From CBDCTM01 sp965222005 (GTDB taxonomy: Bacteria > Bacteroidota > Bacteroidia > Chitinophagales > Saprospiraceae), in contig OZ244935.1 of the NCBI GenBank assembly GCA_965222005.1, positions 4,650,001 to 4,714,000 of the forward strand: a stretch of 64,000 nt of DNA, written 5' to 3'. The translations under genes and the position numbers were made by a program. The stretch's first letter is position 1, and every line of letters starts with the position of its first letter. Positions 14,384 to 23,888 of this stretch are shown here, piece after piece. Under the pieces are notes generated by a model. That model saw nothing but the letters and a program-made list of their open reading frames with translations. It was not told the origin of the DNA and did no database searches.

Positions 14384-16954
14384 CTAAAACTCCAGCACTG
14401 CCCTGGCTCGCAAGCCCAGCCCATCGACTCCCCACAGCTGTGGCGTATCCGGCAAGTCGAGATAGGTAAGCCGTTTGACCAGATCTACTCTTAAGACTTT
14501 AAATATGTTGGAAACCCCTACGCTGGCTTCCATATAGGGCTTGTCTTCAAGGGTAAAGGTGAGCGGTTGACCGTTTTCATCCTGCGAAAACTGTATCAAC
14601 CCGGGGTGAATTTGTGGGTTATTGGCATCCGTGAGTCCGCCCCACAGCCCTTTGAAGGTGGCGACCTCTCTGAGCTTAAGCTTTCGCAAAAGCGGAATTT
14701 TATTGAAAAAGAAGCCATTGAAATAATGCCGAACATTGATGCTTACAAATTCATCGCTAACAAATTCCAGGAAGTTCATCATATTGTAGGCCCGATGCTG
14801 GTAGGAGAAGGTTTGGTTGGCTCGCGGTATAAACAGCAGGATATACGGAATCCCCTCGCCGAAGGTCTTACCCACTTCAAATTCCATATTCGAATAGCCC
14901 AACACTGAAAGGTAAAAGCGCTTGAAAATGTGCAATTTCAGCTGGTGGTAGTTATAATCGCCGCCCAGCTTATCACTCCCAAGGGTATAATCCAGCTTGA
15001 ATACGGGGTGCTTATTGGGGATGGGGTAGCGGAAGTTTTTGGTATTAAAGTACTGGGCATTGGGAGCAAAAGAGAGCTTAACCCGCGCGGTGGCTGTATT
15101 GATTTCCTCCAGCAGCTGGGGGCCATCGCCATCGGTATAATTAAAAAGCAGCGTACCCAGCGGTTCGTGCTTGCGATGCTCTAAATTGAGGTGATAACTA
15201 AAATTGTTGGGCAATTCCTGGAAAAACTCTCCCTTCATACTGGTAAAAAACATCATCCGCTCCGTACTTCCCCGCTTGAAGGAAAGCAGGAAGTTGTCTT
15301 CCGTAATATATTCCAGCACCTGCCCCGGAAATTTGGTCTCATGCATGTAGCTGAAGCGCAGAAAGTGCTGCGGATGCATTTTGAAATTTTCATTGAAGGA
15401 ATAGGTAAACTGCCCAAAATATTTAAACTCCTTATCCTTAAAGCCATAAGCTCCGTAGCCCTCCAGTCTCAATTTTTCATGGAACTTCAAATTGGTGCGC
15501 CCACCAAAGCGAAGGCGGAAGCCCTCGATGGTATTAAAGCTGTAAAAGGCATTCACCGGACCGATATCCACTGGACCCACATCGGTGTAGCCGGTAAACA
15601 AAAAGCTGAGAATATTGAGTGTTCGGCGAAAAGCCGGGACCTTTTGCAGGGTATCCATCATCACATACACTCCCTTTTCCGTATCCGTCAATTTTTCGGG
15701 CCGCGCTTCAGACCAATAGCTTTCGCCTTTCTCATACGCATCCTCAGCGATGATCGTCTTTTCGAGCCCTTCGTAAAGGGAATCTTTTCTTGCCTGATTG
15801 AATGCAAAGTTGTTGTACAGCACCGTCCGGTTGCCAAAAATCCCCATCCCCTTCTTAGTGAGATTGTAATCAATCACCACATGATCGCGTGAAAGCACCC
15901 AACGATCCTCGATTTGGGTGTACTCCTGCTCGATTTTTACATCGCGCACAAAATTGAGGTTGATATCCTTCAATACCCCCATCTCTACTTTGATCACCCG
16001 GTATTCATCATCATTGGTGATGTACAAATTGCCACTGAAACCCAGGTCGAGCTTATTGCGCGGCAAAAAGGCCAGATCGATCACTTCCTTGCCTTTGTAA
16101 TCAATGGTATCGATGATATAAAACTTGTAAAAATCAGGCGCGAGGTTGGAAACAGGACTGACAAATTGGTAGGTCAAAAAATCAATATTATTGTCATAAA
16201 TATCAATATCATTGTACAACTTATCCATCACAGCGGTGAGCGATCCTTCATCCAGATAGCCGTCCAAGCCGGTGATTTTAATGGCTTCCTTGTATTCTTT
16301 GAGACTGGCAGGATCCTTCCGGTAAAAAACCTTGCTGCCGGTTTCCTGCATAAAAATGGGCAAATAAGGCTTACCGTTGATCTCGGAGGTATCTACATAA
16401 TCAAAGATAAATTTGAATTTCTTGAAAGCCCTCCGCTTCCTGAACTTTTCAGTGATATTGTTTAAATCCAGTTCTATCTTTTCGTACTTATCATACTCGT
16501 AATAGGATAAGTTTTCCAGCTTGTTTTGCTTTTTATTTTTGATCACCTTGCGGATCAGCTCCACTGCCGGATTGCCCTTCTTTCGGTACTTGCCCCGCTT
16601 GGCTGATACCGTCACCTCGGTCAAATTGAGACTGATGGATTCCAGCGCAAAATCTACCTTTTGCTTTTGCTCCAGCTTTATCTGAACGGTATCCGATCGG
16701 TAGCCCAGGTAGGAGGCTACCAACTGAGGGCTACCATGCTGGGTCTCAACAGAATAGATCCCGTCAAAATCAGTAACCGTACCTACGGTGGTACCGACAA
16801 AGGTGATGTTGACAAAAGGAAGCGGTTCCTTGGTTTCGGCATCTATCACCACTCCCTCTACTTTGGTCAGCTTTTGGGCAAAGGCTTGGGTAGCAAATTG
16901 GAAAAGGGCCAGGCTTAGGAGCAGGCGAAGAAAAGGTTTTATCTTCAAGAGCAT
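14384..16954 (-). CDS. DUF5686 outer-membrane protein with CarboxypepD_reg-like N-terminus
   Basis: An 856-residue outer-membrane protein. It has a signal peptide (1-26, ending ATQAFAQ) and a carboxypeptidase-regulatory-like beta-sandwich (about 30-112, with VEGVVIDAETKEPLPFVNI and VTDFDGIYSV). A long DUF5686 region follows (for example YYEYDKYEKIELDLNN, MQETGSKVFYRKDP, DFYKFYIIDTIDYKGKEV). The C-terminal part alternates aromatic and polar residues as in a beta-barrel and ends with the strand LRARAVLEF. The family is widespread and conserved in Bacteroidota but has no firm function. It lies between the lipid cluster and a divergent metallophosphatase gene and shows no clear link to either. 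Confidence 0.88.
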   Translation of the reverse strand: MLLKIKPFLRLLLSLALFQFATQAFAQKLTKVEGVVIDAETKEPLPFVNITFVGTTVGTVTDFDGIYSVETQHGSPQLVASYLGYRSDTVQIKLEQKQKVDFALESISLNLTEVTVSAKRGKYRKKGNPAVELIRKVIKNKKQNKLENLSYYEYDKYEKIELDLNNITEKFRKRRAFKKFKFIFDYVDTSEINGKPYLPIFMQETGSKVFYRKDPASLKEYKEAIKITGLDGYLDEGSLTAVMDKLYNDIDIYDNNIDFLTYQFVSPVSNLAPDFYKFYIIDTIDYKGKEVIDLAFLPRNKLDLGFSGNLYITNDDEYRVIKVEMGVLKDINLNFVRDVKIEQEYTQIEDRWVLSRDHVVIDYNLTKKGMGIFGNRTVLYNNFAFNQARKDSLYEGLEKTIIAEDAYEKGESYWSEARPEKLTDTEKGVYVMMDTLQKVPAFRRTLNILSFLFTGYTDVGPVDIGPVNAFYSFNTIEGFRLRFGGRTNLKFHEKLRLEGYGAYGFKDKEFKYFGQFTYSFNENFKMHPQHFLRFSYMHETKFPGQVLEYITEDNFLLSFKRGSTERMMFFTSMKGEFFQELPNNFSYHLNLEHRKHEPLGTLLFNYTDGDGPQLLEEINTATARVKLSFAPNAQYFNTKNFRYPIPNKHPVFKLDYTLGSDKLGGDYNYHQLKLHIFKRFYLSVLGYSNMEFEVGKTFGEGIPYILLFIPRANQTFSYQHRAYNMMNFLEFVSDEFVSINVRHYFNGFFFNKIPLLRKLKLREVATFKGLWGGLTDANNPQIHPGLIQFSQDENGQPLTFTLEDKPYMEASVGVSNIFKVLRVDLVKRLTYLDLPDTPQLWGVDGLGLRARAVLEF

Positions 16955-17301
16955 TCTTTAGTTGCGTTAGATCGTTGCAATCCACCTAAAATCTCGAATC
17001 TACAACGCTGGTTTAGCACGCTAGTTTACACCAAAGGGTTAAAATAAAGATGGCAGCCTCGGCAGCGAAGCAATATCATCTTTCATAACCAGCTGACTAC
17101 CAGCACCTTACATGTATTTTGACTAAATACTTACACAGCAAAAATATGACACAAAACGTTAATACAATAATTTTCTTCTCAGGATATTACAGCAAATCAA
17201 ATTCCTCCGCTCCATTTCTTTTGGAGCGCTGATTTGTTTGTGAATGCTGCCAATTTATTTATCTTCCAGCTTTTATTAACCAAAATACCCCACAATTCAC
17301 C
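16955..17301. other. Divergent intergenic region between DUF5686 and metallophosphatase genes
   Basis: These 347 bases separate two divergent genes and should hold both promoters. On the plus strand a TTTG at 17237-17240 is followed after 19 bases by TATCTTCC at 17260-17267, a partial match to the Bacteroidota -33/-7 pattern, about 35 bases before the GTG start. I see no RNA gene, repeat or open frame here. Confidence 0.5.
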
Positions 17302-20300
17302 GTGTCCCGTCTCCTTACTGTCTTGCTATTTTGCCTGTTGTCATACGATGTTAGCACGGCTCAGTCAAAGGCGCACCACCTTTATCTGCTAGGCAACTCT
17401 TACCAATTATCCACCCCCGGCCCTACCCTTTCTGCTATCGACAGCCTCATCCGCCAGCAGGGTATTCAAAGCCACATTTTATACCTCGGCGACCTGGTTG
17501 GAGAGGTCGGCATCGACAAACAAGCCTCCGAGCAGCACATCCGTCAGTTGGATAATATGACTACTAAATTCCGAGCTCACCCCTACGCCGAGCTGCTGTT
17601 TTTTGGCGGCGATCGCGATTGGGACGGCAGCGGCAAGAAGGGGGATAAAAAGATAAAATGGTTGGAGGATTACATCGAGAAGGAATTAAATTTTAAAAAA
17701 TCCTTCAACCCATCCAATGGCTGCCCGGGCCCTAAGTCACTGAAAATCAATGCCTTCACTACACTTATCGCCATCAATTCTCAATGGCTGCTCCATCCAC
17801 ACGACCGGCCCGCAGCCCCTGATACGGATTGCAAAATCATCACGGAAGCCGATTTCTGGGAAGAGCTGGAAGAGGCAGTCGAAGAGGCAGAAGGCCAAAA
17901 TATTATCATCGCTGCCCATCATCCTGTGGCCTCTAATGGACGCTATGCCGGCAAAAAAATGTATCGCTATCACTTCATTCCGATTTACGGCACCCTCTAC
18001 TCCAGCTACCACCGCCAAATCGGCAGTCCGGCAGATATGGCCTATGAAAAATATCAGCATTACAGCCATCGCATGCGCTCCCTTTTGCACGACCACAGCT
18101 CTATCCTCTTCATTTCCGGCCATGAGCACGACCTCCAAATATTGAAAGAAGGGAGAAACTATTTTGTCAATAGTGGCTCACTTTCCCATCCCAAACCCGT
18201 AGCCCGTGGCACCAACACCGTATTCCGGCGCTCATCCAGAGGATTCATTCGCCTGGATTATCAGGATGATGGAAGAGTGGATGCCCGGGTTTTTAAATTA
18301 AGTGGGAGCCGACTGAAACTCTATAAATCCATTCCTTTGCTTAGCTCGGCTTGTGAATCTAAGCCGCAGGAGGCACCCTCAAACACCGCTTATAATCCCT
18401 GCGCCCGGCAAGGTAAGCAGCTCAGCCAGATGAATCCGGCATTCCGCGATAGCTCTGCTACGGCTATTGCAGGAGCGGAGTATGTCAACACGCCCTTCCG
18501 CCGATGGGCTATGGGTACCCACTATCGGAAAGAGTGGCTCACCCCAATCGCAACGCCTTTTCTCGATCTCGACCAGCAGTTTGGTGGCTTACGACCCTTT
18601 GCCAAAGGAGGAGGCCTGCAAACGCATTCTTTAAAATTTAAAGCTGCCGATGGAAACGAATATGCTTTTCGATCTATCAATAAAGACCCCGTCAAAGCAC
18701 TCGATGAACTTTCCAGGCAAACCATCTACCGGCATATTGTCAAAGACCTCATCACCACCCAGCATCCGTATGGCGGACTGGTAGCAGCCCGTTTGATGGA
18801 TGAAACAGATATTTTGCATGCCGATCCACTCCTGTACATCATGCCTGATGATGCCAAATTGGGTATCTATCAAAAAGAATTTGCCAACAAACTCGGTACG
18901 CTGGAGCTGCGACCTAAAAAGCCCAAAAAAGGAAAGTCGGCTCTTGGCGGAGCTACGGGCATCACTTCCAGCAACAAGATGTTCCGCGCTTTTTACAAAA
19001 ACAACTTCCACCGCATCGATGCACAAAATTATGCCCGCGCAAGGGTGTTCGATATGCTGCTGGGCGATTGGGACCGGCACGAAGACAACTGGAAGTGGGC
19101 CGCTTTCAAGGAGGGCAAACATACCAGCTACCGTCCTATCCCCCGTGACCGCGATCACGTGTTTTCGCAATGGGAGGGGCTTATCCCTTCTCTTGCCGAC
19201 AAGGTAGTGCCGAATGCCGAACATTTCGGTCGGAAGTTTGACAATATCCAACACCTCAACTTCAAAGCTCGCCATCTCGATCGGCAATTGGGCAGCGAAT
19301 TAAGCAAAGAAGATTGGCTGGAAGCCACCCGCTATATCCAGCAGCGCATGACGGATGGGTTGATTGCACAAGCAATTGCCACACTCCCCGATGAAGTGGA
19401 ACTCATTTCGGGCCCCGAAATTCAAGCTAAGCTCATCAGCAGGCGGTTAGAGTTGGAACAAGCAGCAACCAGTCTGTACGAACTGCTGGCAAAGGAGGTA
19501 GATGTGGTAGGCTCGAACAAACGGGAAGTTTTTGAAGTGGAACGAAGATCCGGTGGACAAATGATGGTGCGCATGTATGACAGAGATAAAGACACCGGCG
19601 AGCCAGGCCAACTCCTGTATGAGCGCCTTTTTAATGAGGCCGAAACCAACGAAGTGCGTCTTTTTGGTCTGGGCGGCAAGGATGATTTCAAAGTTTCGGG
19701 TAAGACGGAGGAGGCAGGCATTCTATTGAGAATCATTGGTGGAAGCGGTGCCGACAGTATCGAAGATGGTAGCTCCGCAAAGGGCAGCCGCCGCCTGACA
19801 CAGGTGTACGACAGCAGGCGCAAGGACCACATACAGGCCGGAGCGGAGACTAAAATCCTACGCCCGGCCCGCCAGGCTCACTACAACAATAAGGCCTTTG
19901 AATACAGCTTCTTTTCGCCGCTGCCCAAGTTTCGGATCAGTAGCGGCAACGGCTTTGGGCTGGAAGTGCTGGGCACCTACTATAAGCGGGGCTTCAACAA
20001 GCCCGATTTTGCCCGTAAGCATCAGCTCAAACTGATCTATTATCCCGGCCTCAAGGCAAACCGGGCTGATTGGAAAAGCCGCTTTACGGAAGTAGTAGGC
20101 TGGTCGGATTTGGAATTGCACCTCCGCTATTCGAATTTGTACGACAAGTTTCCCTTCTTCTATGGTTTGGGAAATAAGACCGTCCGCGATGAGCAACTGG
20201 TAGATGAGGACTATTACCGTACTGACTTCCGCATCGTTCAACTGAATGTGATGCTTGATCGAAAATTTTGGCAAAAAAGCCACTATTCATACGGCCTGCG

Positions 20301-20967
20301 CTTTGAATACTCGGACGTATCCGCTTTCAAAGAAGACTTTAGCATTTTTGATCAACATGCCTACAGTCGGCTCAACGGCCTGGGCAAGAAATTCCTGGCA
20401 GGCATCCATCAGCAGCTGGATTTTGATTTTCGGGATCATCCACAGTTTTCAACTCAGGGTTCGCAATTGCTGTTTGATCACACGCTACTCAGTGATTTTG
20501 ATAATGATAATGCTCTGTTGGGAAAAGTGGAAGCCTTCCTGGCTCATTATGAAACTGCGAAAATCGGTGTGCCACTTACCTTGGCTCTGCGTGCCGGCGG
20601 CTCGGCAACCTATGGTCATTTACCCTTTTATTACCTGAGCGCTCTGGGTAGCAATGCCTATTTACGAGCCCACGTGCGCAATCGTTTTTTGGGAGAGCAT
20701 GCGGTATTTTTCAATACAGAGCTGCGTGTGCATGTCGGCAACATACGTACCCCGCTCTTTCCCATCAAGTGGGGCATGCTGGGCTTTTGGGATGCCGGGA
20801 GGGTGTGGCTGGAAGATGAGCAAAACGCGGGTGGCTTACACTATGGCTATGGAGGCGGATTGTATGCAGCCCCTTTTAATAAAAATTTTAATCTCATTTT
20901 CATCCTTGGCGAAAGCCTCGACAAAAACCTGTACTTTACAGTAAGTACAGGTTTTGATTTGCAGTAA
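17302..20967 (+). CDS. Metallophosphatase / kinase-like / outer-membrane beta-barrel fusion protein
   Basis: A 1221-residue protein starting at GTG, which places a good signal peptide (residues 1-20, ...SYDVSTAQ) at the N-terminus. Residues 25-330 form a calcineurin-like metallophosphatase with YLGDLV, GGDRDWDG, AAHHPVASNG and GHEHDLQIL. The usual first metal motif GDxH reads LLGNSY, so one ligand may be lost. Residues about 420-720 contain a segment with GDWDRHEDNW (588-597) and PRDRDHVFSQW (614-624), like the catalytic and metal-binding loops of atypical HipA/PI4K/Fam20-like kinases. From about 870 to the end is a BamA/TamA-like surface-antigen barrel. Proteins of this layout occur in Bacteroidota without known function; substrates are unknown. 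A 13-bp inverted repeat overlaps the last codons. Confidence 0.82.
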   Translation: MSRLLTVLLFCLLSYDVSTAQSKAHHLYLLGNSYQLSTPGPTLSAIDSLIRQQGIQSHILYLGDLVGEVGIDKQASEQHIRQLDNMTTKFRAHPYAELLFFGGDRDWDGSGKKGDKKIKWLEDYIEKELNFKKSFNPSNGCPGPKSLKINAFTTLIAINSQWLLHPHDRPAAPDTDCKIITEADFWEELEEAVEEAEGQNIIIAAHHPVASNGRYAGKKMYRYHFIPIYGTLYSSYHRQIGSPADMAYEKYQHYSHRMRSLLHDHSSILFISGHEHDLQILKEGRNYFVNSGSLSHPKPVARGTNTVFRRSSRGFIRLDYQDDGRVDARVFKLSGSRLKLYKSIPLLSSACESKPQEAPSNTAYNPCARQGKQLSQMNPAFRDSSATAIAGAEYVNTPFRRWAMGTHYRKEWLTPIATPFLDLDQQFGGLRPFAKGGGLQTHSLKFKAADGNEYAFRSINKDPVKALDELSRQTIYRHIVKDLITTQHPYGGLVAARLMDETDILHADPLLYIMPDDAKLGIYQKEFANKLGTLELRPKKPKKGKSALGGATGITSSNKMFRAFYKNNFHRIDAQNYARARVFDMLLGDWDRHEDNWKWAAFKEGKHTSYRPIPRDRDHVFSQWEGLIPSLADKVVPNAEHFGRKFDNIQHLNFKARHLDRQLGSELSKEDWLEATRYIQQRMTDGLIAQAIATLPDEVELISGPEIQAKLISRRLELEQAATSLYELLAKEVDVVGSNKREVFEVERRSGGQMMVRMYDRDKDTGEPGQLLYERLFNEAETNEVRLFGLGGKDDFKVSGKTEEAGILLRIIGGSGADSIEDGSSAKGSRRLTQVYDSRRKDHIQAGAETKILRPARQAHYNNKAFEYSFFSPLPKFRISSGNGFGLEVLGTYYKRGFNKPDFARKHQLKLIYYPGLKANRADWKSRFTEVVGWSDLELHLRYSNLYDKFPFFYGLGNKTVRDEQLVDEDYYRTDFRIVQLNVMLDRKFWQKSHYSYGLRFEYSDVSAFKEDFSIFDQHAYSRLNGLGKKFLAGIHQQLDFDFRDHPQFSTQGSQLLFDHTLLSDFDNDNALLGKVEAFLAHYETAKIGVPLTLALRAGGSATYGHLPFYYLSALGSNAYLRAHVRNRFLGEHAVFFNTELRVHVGNIRTPLFPIKWGMLGFWDAGRVWLEDEQNAGGLHYGYGGGLYAAPFNKNFNLIFILGESLDKNLYFTVSTGFDLQ
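20924..20955 (+). terminator. Terminator-like hairpin inside the end of the preceding coding sequence
   Basis: A perfect 13-bp inverted repeat (20924-20936 and 20943-20955, 6-base loop TACAGT). The stem's right arm ends in TTTT, followed by GATTTG. It lies within the last codons of the metallophosphatase fusion gene, whose stop is 20965-20967. It would end transcription before the PAP2 gene at 21033. Confidence 0.55.
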
Positions 20968-21032
20968 ACAACCACCTTCAAAGAAGGTAGCCAGTTTGAT
21001 TGGGCAAGAATTCGTCAATAAATACCTACTCT

Positions 21033-21836
21033 ATGCCTATGCGCTCCATTTTGGCAGTATTGCTAGCCATTTGCCTTCAAGCGGGCTTCACCCAACAAAA
21101 TTCACCCTATATTTTGAAGTGGCAAAAAGAGTTGCCTCTGCTCGGTACGGGTCTGATATTGATGGGTACCGGCTCATGGGCTGTCCAGCAACTGGACCCT
21201 TTATCGGTTGAAGATATCGGCCAGTTGGATGCCAGTGATATTAATGGGTTTGATCGAAATGCAATTGAAAATTTCTCTACCCAAGCCAATGATATCAGCG
21301 ATCTTTTTTTGTATGGCAGCATTGCGCCGCCCCTCAGCCTGCTGATTGACAAGCAAATCCGCTCAGACTTTGCAAAGGTAAGTATCCTGTTTCTGGAGAC
21401 CGTGCTCATCTCTCAGGGGTTGACTACGCTGACCAAGGGACTGGCTAAAAGAACGCGCCCCTTTGCGTACAATCCGGAGGTAGAGATGGATAAAAAACTG
21501 GAAAGAACGGCCCGCACTTCTTTTTATTCAGGGCACACAGGTACGGTTTCTGCCTTTTGCTTTTTCAGTGCCAAAGTTTTTTCCGACTACCATCCCGATT
21601 CCAAATGGAAGCCCGTCGTTTGGGGCGCAGCGGGAGCTTTGCCGGCCATTACCGGCTACCTGAGAGTGAAAGCGGGTAAGCATTTTCCGACCGATGTGAT
21701 GACCGGCTATGTGGTATGTGGAGCAATTGGCTATTTCATTCCCCATATACACCGTAGCGACGGGGAAGAACAAATGAGCTTGCAGTTTCAGCCGGGCTTG
21801 CAGGGGCCGGGTTTCACCTTCCGCTATCGCTGGTGA
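21033..21836 (+). CDS. PAP2-superfamily membrane phosphatase
   Basis: A 267-residue protein from the ATG at 21033, which gives a clean signal or first span (MPMRSILAVLLAICLQAGF). A TTG at 21000 would add 11 residues. The three PAP2 motifs are present: KGLAKRTRPF (K-x6-RP), SFYSGHTGT (PSGH-like, with Tyr for Pro) and RVKAGKHFPTDVMTG (R-x5-H-x3-D). It is likely a periplasm-facing acid phosphatase acting on a lipid phosphate or pyrophosphate such as undecaprenyl pyrophosphate or lipid A phosphate; the substrate is not evident. It ends in a short tail after the last span. Its 3' end overlaps the convergent lipoprotein gene by 13 bases. It lacks the APPW motif of the Aur1-like protein in this window, so it belongs to a different PAP2 branch. 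Confidence 0.88.
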   Translation: MPMRSILAVLLAICLQAGFTQQNSPYILKWQKELPLLGTGLILMGTGSWAVQQLDPLSVEDIGQLDASDINGFDRNAIENFSTQANDISDLFLYGSIAPPLSLLIDKQIRSDFAKVSILFLETVLISQGLTTLTKGLAKRTRPFAYNPEVEMDKKLERTARTSFYSGHTGTVSAFCFFSAKVFSDYHPDSKWKPVVWGAAGALPAITGYLRVKAGKHFPTDVMTGYVVCGAIGYFIPHIHRSDGEEQMSLQFQPGLQGPGFTFRYRW

Positions 21837-22216
21837 GGTACATCCGTTTCCATTCGACGACCGATGACCGGGTATTTCTTCCCATCGACACTTGCAATTC
21901 CGGTGAATACATCCTTGTCAAATTGGCCGGACAGGATCACAAAAAAGCCCATTGACTGAAAGTGGCAGCGCAGGCTGTTTCCTTTGATGGACAAATTCAT
22001 CATACTGCATCTCTCAGAGGCATTGATCATTTCGCCTTCGTAGCCATCGTCCAGCTTTCGCAAAATCATCGTGCTGTTGACATCTCCTTCCGGCCTGTCG
22101 TTTACGTTCAAATCCCAGCTGCCGCCGGGTGAGTAGCTAAGATTTTTGCTGGTTGAACAGGCACCGAAAAGCAAAATGACGGCAAAGCTGAAGAGTGCAA
22201 TGGTGGTTTGTTTCAT
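21824..22216 (-). CDS. Small lipoprotein of unknown function
   Basis: A 130-residue protein with a lipoprotein signal (MKQTTIALFSFAVILLFGAC, lipobox LFGAC, Cys20). The mature part is a short all-beta-looking domain (SWDLNVNDRPEGDVNSTM, MILRKLDDGYEGEMI, VILSGQFDKDVFTGI), resembling small lipocalin-like or extracellular beta domains that bind a ligand. I do not recognise a family. It is monocistronic, convergent with the PAP2 gene and followed after 141 bases by the aminotransferase gene on the same strand. Confidence 0.75.
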   Translation of the reverse strand: MKQTTIALFSFAVILLFGACSTSKNLSYSPGGSWDLNVNDRPEGDVNSTMILRKLDDGYEGEMINASERCSMMNLSIKGNSLRCHFQSMGFFVILSGQFDKDVFTGIASVDGKKYPVIGRRMETDVPHQR

Positions 22217-22357
22217 ACTTTTTTGATTGATGGGGTGGTGAATTGGGTAAGTAATTTAACGCTATTTTGGTAAGTAAGGAAACGCCGACCCGATTTTCAG
22301 GCCAGCCAGCTGAAGTCTGTCGTCTGCAAGTCTGAACCTTTACTGTCTAAAAAGTGA

Positions 22358-23614
22358 TCACCCTTTTAGCCAGCTTCCCATTTTTTCGATACCCTCCAAC
22401 ATATGCCCCGCGATTTGACTTAGGCCTTCTGCTTCCAGGCTTTCAGGGGATATGCCCAGGGCCTGCTGACCATCAAAATCGACATACGACAGCCTGGCCA
22501 GCAGTTGGTCAGCCGGCATACCGAAGGCGGTGCCGGGCAAGAGCGCCACACCCGTTTGCTCCAATAGTTGGGCACACAATTGCTCACTACTCACTACTCC
22601 CCTCGCTGCCAATTGCTTCCGATAGTGTTCAAAATCTGGCAGCATATAAAACCCGCCTCCCGCTAGGGGGTGACTGATATTCGATTGTTCCAGCTGACTG
22701 GAAACCGCTTTTGCCACAGCTTTCAACACTTTTCGGCAGCGATCCAGATAATCATTCATTTCCTCATGCCCCTGGAAAGCTTCAATGGCTGCATACTGCA
22801 CCGGAGCGCAAACGGCTGAAAAAGTTTCACTGGCAGCAACCTTCATCGCCTTTAGCAATGCCTGAAAATTAGTGGGGAAAATAAAATACCCGAGCCGCCA
22901 GCCTCCCGCTCCGCACCACTTGCTTAGTCCATTGCTTATAATCGTCCCTTCGGGATAAAAATGGGCGATCGACTGATGGGGGTGGTCGAAGTACAGTTCG
23001 CCATAGATTTCATCTGACAAAACAATGACCTTATGTTGGCGGGCTACTTCGGCCAAGGCTTGCAAGCCAGCCTCCTCAAAGCTAGCTCCTGTTGGGTTGG
23101 AGGGATAGTTGAGGATCAGCAATTTGGGAGTAGCCGGGTTGGCCTGGCAGTATGCAGAAAGGCTTTCGGGAGCCAGCATCCAGTTTCGTTGCCGGCAGGT
23201 AGGCAGCCAGGCTAGCTGCTTATGGAGCATCTTTGCCTGCGGCGCATAGGAGACCCAACTCGGTGCCGGCAGCAACACTTGGCAATTCAGCACCACTTGC
23301 AGCAGGTATTGCAATTGTTTTGAGCCAGGGCCAATCAGTACCCTATCGCTATGGCATGCCAGCCTCTGCCCTCTATAATAGGCAGCGACTACTTCTCTGA
23401 GAGCAGGCAGCCCCTGCACCGGCAGGTAGTCTTTTTGATCGGCATTGGCCTGCAATGCCCGCACCAGCAGGTCTGGTACGGGGAAAGGGGATTGGCCAAA
23501 ACCGAAGCGATACACTTTTCGGCCGGCAGCCAGCAAAGCAATACTTTTTTCATTGATGGCCAGAGTCGGGGAAAGCTGATTTTGGGTGAAATAAGGCAGG
23601 AGATTGGGCGTCAT
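22358..23614 (-). CDS. Class I/II PLP-dependent aminotransferase
   Basis: A 418-residue fold-type I aminotransferase from the ATG at 23614; an upstream ATG at 23647 would add 11 residues. Visible landmarks are FGFGQSPFPVPD near the start, YLPVQGLPALREVVA, NYPSNPTGAS, SDEIYGELYF with the cofactor Asp/Tyr pair, the Schiff-base Lys in SNGLSKWCGAGGWRLGY, and a C-terminal FGMPADQLLARLSYVDFD with the substrate-carboxylate Arg. It resembles aspartate or aromatic aminotransferase-like enzymes. No neighbouring gene identifies the substrate. It stands alone, 274 bases from the divergent TonB-dependent receptor. Confidence 0.88.
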   Translation of the reverse strand: MTPNLLPYFTQNQLSPTLAINEKSIALLAAGRKVYRFGFGQSPFPVPDLLVRALQANADQKDYLPVQGLPALREVVAAYYRGQRLACHSDRVLIGPGSKQLQYLLQVVLNCQVLLPAPSWVSYAPQAKMLHKQLAWLPTCRQRNWMLAPESLSAYCQANPATPKLLILNYPSNPTGASFEEAGLQALAEVARQHKVIVLSDEIYGELYFDHPHQSIAHFYPEGTIISNGLSKWCGAGGWRLGYFIFPTNFQALLKAMKVAASETFSAVCAPVQYAAIEAFQGHEEMNDYLDRCRKVLKAVAKAVSSQLEQSNISHPLAGGGFYMLPDFEHYRKQLAARGVVSSEQLCAQLLEQTGVALLPGTAFGMPADQLLARLSYVDFDGQQALGISPESLEAEGLSQIAGHMLEGIEKMGSWLKG

Positions 23615-23888
23615 TGTCGAAAAAATTGGTAAAAAGCCTGGCAGCAAAGTTCCAGATAAAAGCTCTTTTTATCTAATATTTTCGTAATATATTTTGGAAT
23701 TTTGTTGCAATTTAAAAATATCTCACTACATTAGTGGTTCCTTGCCAAATAAAACCAACAGCATTCTCTCAAACTTCCCGTGATCATACTATTCTTGGTT
23801 TTACAGCCAGATCTTAAATTTTATTTCTTAACTATTGCCTGAAGAGGTATTTCTATGATGCCCGGCAAGTAATTAAAACAGAATAGGT

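Noticed and set aside
15191..15892. A 233-codon frame antisense to the DUF5686 gene
   Set aside because: The opposite strand encodes a full-length recognised protein, and this product shows no family features.
23615..23888. Possible riboswitch upstream of the TonB-dependent receptor
   Set aside because: I looked for cobalamin-box or similar conserved helices and found none; the region is AT-rich without extended pairing.
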